A stretch of DNA of 64,000 bases, from contig JACCIC010000096.1 in the NCBI GenBank assembly GCA_018907035.1, positions 1,303,501 through 1,367,500 of the forward strand, in the 5' to 3' direction. The stretch is from Sycobia sp. Sy_11 (Eukaryota > Arthropoda > Insecta > Hymenoptera > Epichrysomallidae). Shown in pieces: positions 1-8,930 of the stretch. The notes under the pieces were generated by a model. It made no database searches, was not told the origin of the DNA, and saw nothing but the letters and a program-made list of their open reading frames with translations. Every line of letters begins with the position of its first letter. Position 1 is the stretch's first letter. The position numbers and the translations under genes are program-made.

Positions 1-296
1 CAAAAAAAAATTTTTATTTTTTTTTCCTTTTTCTCCTCTAAATCTAAACCAATTTCGTTATACGGTGCTACACCCCGCACAACCCATTGTTTTTCATTTG
101 GTATCGCTTGAGGCCGGTTGGTGCGCCCCGAGCGGGTACCTTGCTTGGTTTTTTTTTATTATTCCTCTCGGACTGTGGTCATTGTTGCCGCGCTTAGCCA
201 ACACGTAACGAGGTTTGACGTTCCCTCGTTGAAGAAAGAAGCAAACTAGAGTGATCTGAAGAGAGAGACAAAGGAAGAGAAAGCCACCAAGAGTTC

Positions 297-302
297 GTAA
301 GT
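297..302 (+). promoter_or_regulatory. candidate splice donor just before gag ATG
   Basis: The sequence GTAAGT follows AGAGTTC and lies 10 bases before the gag ATG at 312. It matches the metazoan 5' splice-site consensus closely. It could serve a spliced subgenomic RNA that skips gag-pol and joins to the acceptor at 6444, in front of the 3' ORF. This is inferred from the motifs only. Confidence 0.3.
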
Positions 303-311
303 AGAGCGACA

Positions 312-1022
312 ATGGCGGAGTTGTTCCCGCGACTGACAGAAGCCTTGGAGCGGTCCCGCGGGGCTCGAGCTATTGCTCGCCGATTCCGCGACCTCATAGA
401 TGAAGAGGTCAGCGAGGAACTGGGGGTTCATGGGCTTAGCCTGACGGGAACGGATGCCGACCGTAGAGAAAGATTGCTTCGCTACGAAGTCAAAGAGAGC
501 TTGGCGGATGAGGAGTTCCCGTGGGACCCTACAGTGGACGAAGTGGAAGACGCACGAACGGCCCCCCTAGTAGAAACTAACGTGAGCGAAGCTCCACGTC
601 GTGGCAGCCTAGGAGAGGAAGACGGTATGGCTGCGCTGACCGCAGGCAAGAAGAGCGGTCGAGGGAGGCCACGAAAGGGGTCGGCGAGGACAGACACCGG
701 TAATTTTGAACCAGCGGGGTACAGTATCCCACGAGGCAACGAAAGGGTAGTGGGGGCGCCGGTATCTAGCCCAACCCCTCCACCGCCCACACAATCAAGG
801 CCGTCTGTTCCCCAAAGTATTGGAGAACCGATCGCCAATAATTCTGAGTCGCCGCCGCGGTCGACACCGGTCGCCTTGACCCATGACGACCTCATAAATA
901 TGCTAGGGTCGTTGCTAAGCTCAGCGTTGGCTCGGACGGAGTTGGGACGGAAGTTATTAGACGAGGGAAAGCTGAGGGACGACTCCAACCCCCATATAAG
1001 TCCCACCCCCGGACCAGACTAA
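312..1022 (+). pseudogene. G1 gag N-terminal region: SAP-like motif plus AT-hook
   Basis: The ATG at 312 has a good Kozak context (GCGACAATGG) and is the first good start after the leader, so it is the likely gag start. Residues about 35-60 read EELGVHGLSLTGTDADRRER, which resembles a SAP-type helix-GLxxxGxxxxLxxRL motif. Residues about 116-124 contain GRGRPRKG, a textbook AT-hook core. The rest is Pro/Ser-rich with a short helical end. The frame closes with TAA at 1020, but frame 1 is open from about 1003 across a C run (CCCACCCCC, 1002-1010) straight into the capsid ORF, so the two parts were probably one gag. G2 has the equivalent module at 19901-20887. SAP and AT-hook functions (DNA or chromatin binding) are family knowledge and are not shown here. 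Confidence 0.6.
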
Positions 1023-1080
1023 GTCCAGGACACCGATTATAGACACGGATGACGATGAAGCGAACGATCTGGAAGCGGTA

Positions 1081-1995
1081 ATGGCCAGAGTGAAGAGGAA
1101 GGCGGACCAGAAGCTGTCTGCAACACGTAGGATAGTTCCCAGCCCGCCCCCAGCGAGCCCTGTACTGGGATCCGGGGTAGTTCAAAGGAAGAATGAGAAG
1201 GCGGGACCGGGCCCCACGCGGAGTTCCCCCGACGTCACTAATCGGGAAGGGAAGAAGAAGCCACGGCGAGTGTCGGAGAGTGGCAGCGAGTCATCCGAAA
1301 CAGAGTTATTCTTTTTGTCGGAAGAATCAGAACAGGAAGAGAGCGAAGAGGAATCCGAAGAGGAATTACCACAAGCCTCCGCCGCGCGACCGACCCGGAG
1401 GACCGGTCCGATAAATTGTGAGAAAACATTCCAGAACTGGCGGTTGCGGTTCTCTGGATCAGAAAAGGACAACCCGGCGGGCTTCCTAGCAAAGCTGAAG
1501 GACTGCAAACACAACACTCGCATGACGGATAAGCAAGTTTTGCGAGCTCTGCGAAGTATACTGGAAGACCCGGCGGGACAGTGGTTCAGAGAAGCAAAGC
1601 CAGGAATCAACACATGGAAGGAATTTGCAGCCGCCTTCCGTCACCAGTACTTGGGCGAGTGGGACGCCGCTGACCTGGAAGATGAGCTGAAGCGGCGCAC
1701 CCAGGCAAAGGGGGAAAAATTCGTCCACTACTTAGCAGCTCTCCGCCACATAGTGGGCAGATTCCGAAACCCCCCTTCTGCGAAAAACCTACTCATAACC
1801 GCCTATCGGAATCTAATCCCGGAATACAGGCATTTCATTGCCCACAAACGAATCCGCAGTATGGAGGAGTTGGAGAAATGGTGCAGAGTGTGGGAGAGGA
1901 TGAAGGAACTGGATAGCAGATACACGCCACCTCCAAAGGATAAGATGCGGCTGCCGCTAGGCAGCGGTAGAAGAGACGGACTCCAGCGGAAGTGA
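1081..1995 (+). pseudogene. G1 gag capsid region (Retrotrans_gag type)
   Basis: After an acidic Ser/Glu-rich stretch the ORF reads a capsid-like domain from about residue 115: FQNWRLRFSGSEKDNPAGFL, then ILEDPAGQWFREAK, then WKEFAAAFRHQYLG and YRNLIPEYRHFI. The pattern of AxxWF followed by WxxFxxxFxxxY is typical of the Retrotrans_gag domain of Ty3/Gypsy elements. It would form the capsid that packages the element RNA. The frame is open upstream from about position 1003, so 1081 is only the first ATG, not necessarily the true start. It ends at TGA 1993-1995, and the nucleocapsid continues in frame 2 from about 2000, which implies a frameshift. G2 has a clear homologue at 20991-22298. Confidence 0.75.
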
Positions 1996-2080
1996 GCGGA
2001 AGAAGAAAGAAAGAAAACGGGTTAGCCCAGAACGGAGAGGGAAGCATCGAGAGTCACGATCCCGAGGGGAGCATGGCTTA

Positions 2081-2575
2081 GTGGCAGGAGTAGACGCGCC
2101 GCCGCCCAAACCACGGCCGATGCCAAGTCCCCGACCGCATGCGCCCGACGGGCCCCGTCCAGCCCCTCGACAGGCTGCACCACGCACGTCACCGCAGGAC
2201 TACCGAGATAGGGCTCAGCCCGCGAGGTCGACTTGGCCCCGCCGAGACCTCGGGCCACGTGAAGTACCACCACTGAGAGGTGCTGGCGTTCTCCGAGCGA
2301 ACGACTACCCGGGGGAGGGGGTACCACCGAGGGAGGATGGTGCCTTTTGGGGCACGTGCTACCACTGTAACGTCGTGGGCCATCGCGCCTACGAATGCCC
2401 CCATGTGGAGTGCTACGCATGTAGACGCAGAGGACACCGGTCCAGGGAGTGCCCGGAACTCCAGACGCCTCCTGTCCGAAACCCACCATATCCGACAAGG
2501 GGGCCGGTCCACCTGCCCCTAGCCCCCCACCCAGAGGAGGAAGCTGGGGAAATGGATTGGCGGGGAACCAAGTAG
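2081..2575 (+). pseudogene. G1 gag nucleocapsid with two CCHC zinc knuckles
   Basis: The region is rich in Pro/Arg. Two canonical knuckles follow in tandem, CYHCNVVGHRAYEC (from 2357) and CYACRRRGHRSREC, both CX2CX4HX4C, and then a short Pro-rich tail. Knuckles of this kind bind the element RNA. The ORF is in frame 2, whereas the capsid part is in frame 1, so gag carries a frameshift between about 1980 and 2080. The downstream frame-1 ORF (pol side) overlaps it from 2449. A third, His-lacking knuckle that G2 carries in gag is absent here, but one is found in the G1 3' ORF. Confidence 0.75.
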
Positions 2576-3359
2576 GGCCCATGCTTCCCGGCCCACAGCG
2601 ACAGGGGCCCGAGAGACGACTTTGCGAGCGAGACCAACTAGAAGAGGCGAAACGGGAAATAACCGAGGAGAGCATACAGATTTCAGAAGAGTGGGAGAGG
2701 TTGAAACGAGAGCGGACCACCATAGAAGAAGAGAAGAAGAGGCTGCAAGAAGAAGAAGTGAGGTTGAAAGAGGATCAAAAAGGGCTGACTGAACAAGCCT
2801 ATCGGGTGCGCCTGCGGAAATCCATTATCTGGGCGGGACCGAGCGAAGCGCCGGAAAACCGAAATCCCGAAGAGAAGAATAGAAGAGTCGACGAGGAAAG
2901 AGGAAAGAAGTGTTGGGGAGACAGCGAAGAGAAAGAAGAAAAGGCTAGAAGAGGTAACGAAAGAAGAGCAGAGAAGAGCAGAAGGAATAATAGAGGGGTA
3001 GAAGAGGTTAGGAGAAGAAGCAACGAACAGGAGAGGAGGGTAGAGTGAGAGAAGAAGGGAGTGAAGAGAAAATTAGAAGAGGCCGCGAGAAACGAGAAAA
3101 GAAGATTGGAGGAGATACCGATTCGGTAGAAGAGATCAGCCTGAGAAGCGCGGGTGCAAGGTCCGGACTGGACCTCCCCGCAACCACCATCCAGCTGCGA
3201 GCAGAGGCAGAGGAGTGGCCGTGGTGGGGAGAAGGACGAGAAGGCCGCACCCGACAAGCCGGAGGGACGGAGCGCGAAAAACGGGCCCGTCATAAAGGAC
3301 GAAATAGCTGGAACGTGGGTAGAGAACCGGTACTACCTGCGGGTAGAATTAGCCGGTAA
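2449..3359 (+). pseudogene. G1 gag-pol linker, long Glu/Arg-rich coiled coil
   Basis: This lies between the knuckles and the protease. Frame 1 (2449-3048) then frame 0 (3045-3359) encode an extremely charged stretch with heptad-like runs such as EEWERLKRERTTIEEEKKRL and EERGKKCWGDSEEKEEKARR, predicted as long helical coiled coil. The first frame overlaps the end of gag by 127 bases, which is compatible with pol lying in another frame. Near 3045 the frame changes again. No catalytic motif is seen. It may be a spacer or an oligomerisation module of the Gag-Pol precursor. G2 has only a shorter, less charged linker (22299-22688), so this stretch is variable within the lineage. Confidence 0.5.
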
Positions 3360-4683
3360 GAGCTACCTAGCATTATTTGATCCGAGAGCGTCGATATCAT
3401 TGGCCGGACCTCGGGTGGCCGAAGCATTCCGAGACTGGCTGACACCCGCCCAGCTGCACATAAAAACCGTTACCGGGGGAATTACCCAAATGTTGGGAAT
3501 CCTTACCGTAACAATGGAAGTGGGAAGACGGTTGGGAGAAGTGGACTTGCGAGTGATGGAAGTTCTGGATCACGACTTGATCCTAGGAATGGATTTCTGC
3601 CAGTCATTCGAAATAGAGGTGAAATTCGGACATCGACAGTGGAGAACGCCGGACAGCCCGTGGAGAGAATTCGTCGGGGGTAATAACGAAAACGAAGGAG
3701 TGTTATATGCAGAATGTGCGGGCATCTCGGAGTTGACCCCCGAACAAAGGGGAGAAATAGAACGCCTGGTAGAAGCCATCGTGCCGCCACCCTCGGAAAA
3801 CCCGGGGGTAACCCACCTGACCGAACACCATATAGATGTACAAGGAGCGGCAGCGATTAAACACCAATTGAGGCCTATGTCTCCCAAAATGGCGGAAGTA
3901 TCGGTAGGGGAAATCCGGAAGATGTTGGAGCGTTCCGGAAGCGAGTGGAGTAGTGCGCCTGTAATCGTGAAGAAGGCGAACGGGTCGTATCGATTCTGCA
4001 TCGACTACCGAGATCTGAACGCAGTGACCCGGAAGGATGCGTACCCGCTACCGCGCATGGACTCCATCTTGGATAAGCTGTGAAAGTCCCGATACCTCTC
4101 AAAGATCGACTTAAAAAGTGCCTATTTTCAGGTACCGATGGCGGAGAGGAGTAAACAGTATACGGCCTTCGCGGTCCCGGGATCGGGCCTATATCAGTTC
4201 ACCCGGATGCCCTTCGGATTAACCAACGCTCCAATGACGTTCCAGCGTTTGGTCGACCGTCTGTTCGGTCCAGAGTTCGAACCGCGAGTGTTCGCATACC
4301 TGGACGACATCATCGTTGTCAAGGAAGAATACGACGAACACCTGAAATGGTTGGAAGCGGTGTTGCGGAGATTGTTGGCAGCGGGGCTGACCATTAACAG
4401 GGAGAAATGCGAATTCTGCTGCGCGCAGGTGGCGTACTTGGGATTTCTCCTGGACAAGGAGGGGCTACGGCCCGACCCAGAAAAAGTCGCTCCGGTGGTA
4501 AAATTTACAGTTCCCCGGAACCTGAAGCAGTTACGCTCGTTCCTGGGGATGGTAGCTTGGTACTCGAGGTTTATACCCAACGAGTCGGCGATCAAGGTGA
4601 CACTCGCCCGCCTGCTCAGTAAGAAGCATGCATGGAAGTGGGGGGAAGAACAACAAGAAGCATTTGAGAAGTTTGAATGTTAA
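3154..4683 (+). pseudogene. G1 protease and reverse transcriptase, interrupted by a stop
   Basis: The frame-1 reading starts with a retropepsin-like domain (YLALFDPRASISLAG at 3364-3408, then a flap-like ILTVTMEVG and ILGMDFC). The active-site triad D-T/S-G is replaced by DPR. The RT domain begins around WSSAPVIVKK and continues with FCIDYRDLNAVT, DLKSAYFQVP, MPFGLTNAPMTFQ and FAYLDDIIVV (YLDD at 4297-4308), followed by the thumb/connection region (FLGMVAWYSRF). A TGA at 4081-4083 falls in frame just before the palm strand; the G2 residue there is Arg, so a C-to-T change is likely. The frame is lost again near 4677, where RNase H continues in frame 0. RT would copy the element RNA into cDNA in the particle. 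Confidence 0.85.
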
Positions 4684-5225
4684 AGGAAGCACTGTCGGAA
4701 GCGCCCGTTCTGGCACGCCCCGATTTCACCAAACCGTTCACCGTACAGACGGACGCGAGCAATTACGCTATCGGAGCGGTCCTGACCCAGGAGTTTGAAG
4801 ACGGGGAACACCCCATTGTCTATGTAAGTAGGGTGTTACGGGACGCCGAAAAGAACTATACGGTCTCCGAGAAAGAAGGACTAGCCCTGATATGGGCAAT
4901 AAAGAAACTGCGACCTTACCTCGAGGGCTACCACTTTAAGGCAATCACCGATCATAGTGCCCTGAAGTGGATGAAGAAGTCAAAAGAACTGACCGGACGA
5001 CACGCTAGGTGGGCCCTAGAATTACAAGAATGGGATTTCGATTTGGAGTATCGGAAGGGCGCGCTGAATTACGTACCCGACGCATTGTCGAGGGGAATAG
5101 AGGAGGAGGAGGAAGTGGCGGGATTCGCGGGAGTGGAAGACGAGTGGTACCTAAGGATGATTCAGCAAGTAGAGGAGCTCCCGAAGAAATACAAGGTTTG
5201 GTGTGTAGTGGACGGAATGCTATAA
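4677..5225 (+). pseudogene. G1 RNase H domain
   Basis: The ORF begins EALSEAPVLARPDF and reads FTVQTDASNYAIGAVLTQ (first catalytic Asp), YTVSEKEGLALIWAIKKLRP (catalytic Glu region), FKAITDHSALKWM (second Asp) and ALNYVPDALSR. This is the standard RNase H domain of Ty3/Gypsy elements, which removes the RNA strand during reverse transcription. It is shifted by one frame from the RT, so an indel lies near 4670. It ends in a TAA (5223-5225) where G2 has Tyr, and the same frame stays open past it to about 5300, so the stop is a lesion rather than a true end. Confidence 0.85.
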
Positions 5226-5246
5226 CGCCGAGGGGGAGAGACAATT

Positions 5247-6393
5247 ATGGCACAGTTCACGGAAGGAAGTAGTAACTGGAAGTTAGTGATCGATCCCCTT
5301 CGAACAGCGACGGAGGGTGCTCCAGGACGCACACGACGACGTATCCGCCGGACATCTAGGCATAGAAAAAACATACGCGCGCATAGTCCTGGATTACTAC
5401 TGGAAGGGCATCTGGGCGGACGTAAGTGAATACGTGCGGCGTTGCCCAGAGTGCCAGAAATATAAAATTTCGCAACAGGGCCCACAAGGGCTGATGGGAG
5501 ATCGAATCGTAGAAGAGCCTTGGTGTGTAGTAGCAGCAGACTTCATGGAATTTCCGTCTAGCAAAACCCAGAACAAATACCTCCTAGTCCTGCAAGACGT
5601 CTTTACACGCTGGATTAAAGTCAAGACTATGAGGACGGACGATGGGAAGGGAGTAGTGAAAGCCTTGGAAGAGTTAGTTATTTTTCGATGGGGAACGCCG
5701 GAGTACCTACTCACCGACAACGGAAAAGAATTCGATAATAAGCACCTTAAAAGGGTGATGGAAGAATACGGGATAAGGCATGTTACCACACCGCCATATC
5801 ACCCGCAGGCCAACCCTGTCGAGAGGGTCAACAGGACGCTGAAGACGATGATCTCGACCTTTGTCAGAGAAGATCATCGGGGATGGGACCAACACTTACA
5901 CGAATTCAGGAACGCGATTAATACGGCCTGTCAGTCTAGGCTGAAAACGCCACCGGCATTCCTAAACTTCGGGCGGAATCCCAACCCAGTGCACAGCCTC
6001 CGAAGAGAAGTAGAAGGAAGAAGAGAGGTGGTGAGAATTAAACCGGAAGAATGGGAGCATAAAATGAATAGACTAGGGGCCATGCGGGACCTCATACGCC
6101 GATATTTAGACCAAGCCCGGGAGAAGCAACGAAAGTTCTACGATAAATGGAGACGGGAAGTGCGGTTTCAGGTAGGAGACCCGGTGTGGAGAAGAACTCG
6201 CGTACTGTCAAGCGCGAATAATCGTTTCAATGCGAAAGTGGCGCCCAAATATGAAGGCCCTTATAAGATCCTCAACGCCCTTTCCCCAACGGTTTACGTA
6301 CTCGAGACCAACTCGGTAAAGCGCGTCGCGAAGGCCCACATATCCGAGCTCAAGCGATACCTACCACCCCGGGGTACCCAGGGAAATAACTAG
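5247..6393 (+). pseudogene. G1 integrase
   Basis: The first part is in frame 0 up to about 5300, then the ORF shifts to frame 1 (5317-6393). The HHCC zinc-binding region is visible (AHDDVSAGHLG ... RRCPECQKYK). The catalytic core follows with all three acidic residues: VVAADFMEF, LLTDNGKEFDN and HPQANPVERVNRT. The C-terminus carries a GPY/F module (KYEGPYKIL) and ends in LKRYLPP. Apart from the frameshift near 5310 it is intact, and it is the best preserved gene of G1. Integrase inserts the cDNA into the chromosome. The stop at 6391-6393 is followed after 35 bases by the extra ORF. Confidence 0.88.
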
Positions 6394-6418
6394 GCAGGGC
6401 CCATGACCACAGGGGGAA

Positions 6419-6444
6419 ACTAATCTATATGTTAATTGTTTCAG
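6419..6444 (+). promoter_or_regulatory. candidate splice acceptor at start of the 3' ORF
   Basis: The sequence CTAATCTATATGTTAATTGTTTCAG has a branch-point-like CTAAT, a T-rich tract and CAG at 6442-6444. It sits immediately after the integrase stop and overlaps the first ATG (6429) of the extra ORF. If it is used, the ORF would start from a spliced RNA, as env does in gypsy-type errantiviruses, with the next in-frame ATG at 6552. No transcript evidence is available. Confidence 0.35.
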
Positions 6445-8072
6445 AGACGGAAGCAGCGACGGAAGGAGCAGTGAAGGAAGAAGAGAAAACGGGAGTAGCG
6501 ACGGAAGAGATAGGGAGAAAGTTAGGTGTAATAGGGACGGAAGTAAGAGGTATGGAGAGCAAGGAAGGGCAAGGAATGCGCAAGTTAAGCGTGAGCAGCG
6601 AGAGTAGCGGGGAATACTACACTCCACAGGGGAGGGAACCAGAGGAGACGATGATCCCGAAACAATACCCTCTCGGGTTGGGTGGCCGGAACTGGGCCGA
6701 CATCCCGGTCGACGAGGAGGAGGAGGAGGAAGCTTGGAGGGGGGCAAGCCCCGGGCGAGATAAACGCACCCCCGCAGGGACCCATAGAAGAAGGGGTCGG
6801 AGAAGAAGACGCCACACAGAAGAAAGGAGGCGCCCCGAAGGAGGAAGAGGGGGCCACTCCCACAGGAACAGAGGCTACGTGAGAGAGAGCGAGTAAGGGG
6901 GCCATCCCGAAGAAGAGGGAGCGCTCCCCAGCAAACCGCCGAAGGGAGATAGGTCGGGTGCCGCCGCTGCGGCACGAGTCCGACAAGGCACCGGCAGCGG
7001 ACGATGGACAGCGGCCCCCCACCGTGGGACCAATACATCTAGGCCTCCCACTCCCCCCGCCAACACCCAGCGGCCCACAGGAGTGGGATGATGAAGTGGT
7101 CAGCCGGCCCGGGCCACCGGGATTCGCTACCGAAGAGCGCCGAGCGGAGGAGCAAGAACGCCGTGAAGCTCGCCGGTCCAGGCGATACAACCCCCGCCGG
7201 CAATTCGAACGAGAAGACTTCGAATCGATCCTCTTCCGGCGGGAGGAAGGGGCCGGCGCAGTAATCCAGGCCGCAGCGGGGGTTCTCGGCCAGGCAGGGC
7301 CGCTACCGCCAACCCGGCCCGATACCACCCCTAAAGATCCAGCGAGGGAGATTCCCACGCCTTCAGAAGGGAGGGGGGCCAACAACAACAAGCCCCCGCA
7401 ACCGAGGCCCAGAAACGCGACCGGCGAGGCGAGGAAGGAGAGGAGCGGAGCTGGGTCCACCCCGAGAGCGGGGCCCGCATACCCCTCCGGAAATTGGTCA
7501 TCCGGAGGGGCGTTATGTTCGGAGGCCTGGCTCCAATTCCTTTTGATCCGGCGGTGGACCCGGAGCTCGGGCAATACTTCAATTGCCGGAGAACGGGCCA
7601 TCGCCGCCCCCAGTGCCCCGAACCGGTGCGGCACCGCGTCTGCCACAACTGTGGTCGACGCGGGGTGGACCTGGAGGACTGCCCGCGCTGCGCGAGGGCA
7701 TACCGGCCGCAAGGCTCGAACCCGAAGCCGCAATCACCAGCGCCGACAGTCCTAATAGGGCCCCCGGAGGAACTGTGGCCGAACCCGTCGCCGAGCCCAT
7801 CACCATCAGCCAGGCTGGCCCGATGGAGGCAAGAGGGCTCGCCCGACGGCCTCCCGACGAGGCCAAGAAGAGCTGCAGAAGACCCAGCGAACACCACGGA
7901 TAGAAGAGCCCCACCCCGAAGGCTGTCCACGGAGCAGATCGAGGATCGGCAGAGACGGATCATCGAACTGCTCCGTGAGACTCAGGGCCTACCAGAAGGA
8001 TTACGGCAACGAATATTGCGACAAGCCTTCGGGGAGGAGGAAGAATGGCCCGAAGAAAGGAACAGCGGTTAG
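6429..8072 (+). pseudogene. G1 third ORF after integrase, with degenerate zinc knuckles
   Basis: This is an extra ORF in the env position, read as frame 0 (6429-6896), frame 1 (6958 to about 7500) and frame 0 again (7494-8072). I do not recognise it as env: no signal peptide, no membrane segment and no glycoprotein pattern is visible. The first part is Glu-rich. The middle is Pro/Arg-rich with an EERRAEEQERREARRSRR helix. The last part has YFNCRRTGHRRPQC (7575 on), a CCHC knuckle whose first Cys is Tyr, then CHNCGRRGVDLEDCPRC (7641-7691), with Val where His should be. The end, LSTEQIEDRQRRIIELLRE, looks helical. The second knuckle closely matches the third gag knuckle of G2, so the ORF may derive from a gag C-terminus. 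Function is unknown. Confidence 0.55.
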
Positions 8073-8079
8073 GGGGAAA

Positions 8080-8185
8080 GGGGGAGATGACGGAAGTAAA
8101 AAAAAAAAAAAAAAAAGGAGGAGGTGACGGAAGTATAAAGGAGGAGGTAACGGAAGTGAAAGGAGTAGGTTACGGAAGGTGGTAC
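8080..8185 (+). repeat. short tandem repeat with A19 run, 3' untranslated region of G1
   Basis: About four diverged copies of a ~22-base purine-rich unit containing GGAGGAGGTRACGGAAGT occur right after the 3' ORF stop. A run of 19 A (8098-8116) interrupts the first. From 8186 to 8453 the + strand stays strongly purine-rich with G runs and has no convincing ORF. Confidence 0.7.
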
Positions 8186-8439
8186 GAGTAGGTAGTGGCA
8201 GGAGGGATGGGCAGAGAGATAGGAGAAGCCAGGTGGCAAGTAGGAAATGGAGGGGGGGAAATAGCGGGGTACGTACAGTCGGGGAAATAAGAGGGGGGAG
8301 ACCTAGGGCAAGACCAGGTAAAGGACGATTCGCGGAGAAAAAGGGGGGGGGGAAGTGAGAGGTAACAGCGAGCGAAACAAGCGAAAACTGTAACGCGTAA
8401 TCAATGTAAACGCGGTCCACTCACCCAGTGTTCCGGTTT

Positions 8440-8451
8440 AGGAGGGGGGAG
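8440..8451 (+). promoter_or_regulatory. candidate polypurine tract of G1
   Basis: AGGAGGGGGGAG is followed by TTTGCAATGG. A purine tract directly before a TG dinucleotide is what primes plus-strand synthesis at the edge of a 3' LTR. Other purine runs upstream (for example around 8340) make the choice uncertain. Confidence 0.4.
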
Positions 8452-8453
8452 TT

Positions 8454-8882
8454 TGCAATGGGAATTGCAGCAGCTATAACCTAAAAAGGAAAATAATAAT
8501 AAATAAAAGATAAAAATAAAATTAGCGAGAAAAGCTATAGGGATGCTGTGAACAAATAGAAGGTATTCGCATAGAAGAAAAGGAAGATAGAAGGAGAAAA
8601 TTACAGTAAAACATGGATGCATGCAATAAAAAGGGAATATACATGTAGAAATGACATCAAGAAAGTATATGCAGAGAATCAAAGGAAGATAGGAGGAGAG
8701 AAAAGAAAGGAAAAGACGCACCCAGAGAAAAGAAAGTAGAATATACATCCAGAGACAATACAGAAAATACACATATAGAGAGAGATAGAAAATAATGATG
8801 TACACACCAAGGAAGGAAGTCAGATAGAGAGAAAGAAAAGCAAAGAGATATGGATGAACACGGCTAGTTGGACGCAGGCAGA

Positions 8883-8930
<48 letters not shown>

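Noticed and set aside
119..137. TGGTGCGCCCCGAGCGGG as a primer-binding site of G1
   Set aside because: The sequence before it does not match the candidate 3' LTR end near 9550, so the 5' LTR cannot end here; it probably lies in the leader.
2547..2553. GGGAAAT as a -1 frameshift slippery site in the gag/pol overlap of G1
   Set aside because: It is out of register with the gag frame (needed X XXY YYZ); CCCCCCA at 2523 is also out of register.
6361..7733. Long - strand ORFs opposite the G1 3' ORF
   Set aside because: They are shadow frames of a GC-rich Pro/Arg-coding region; no motif supports them and the + strand has the knuckles.
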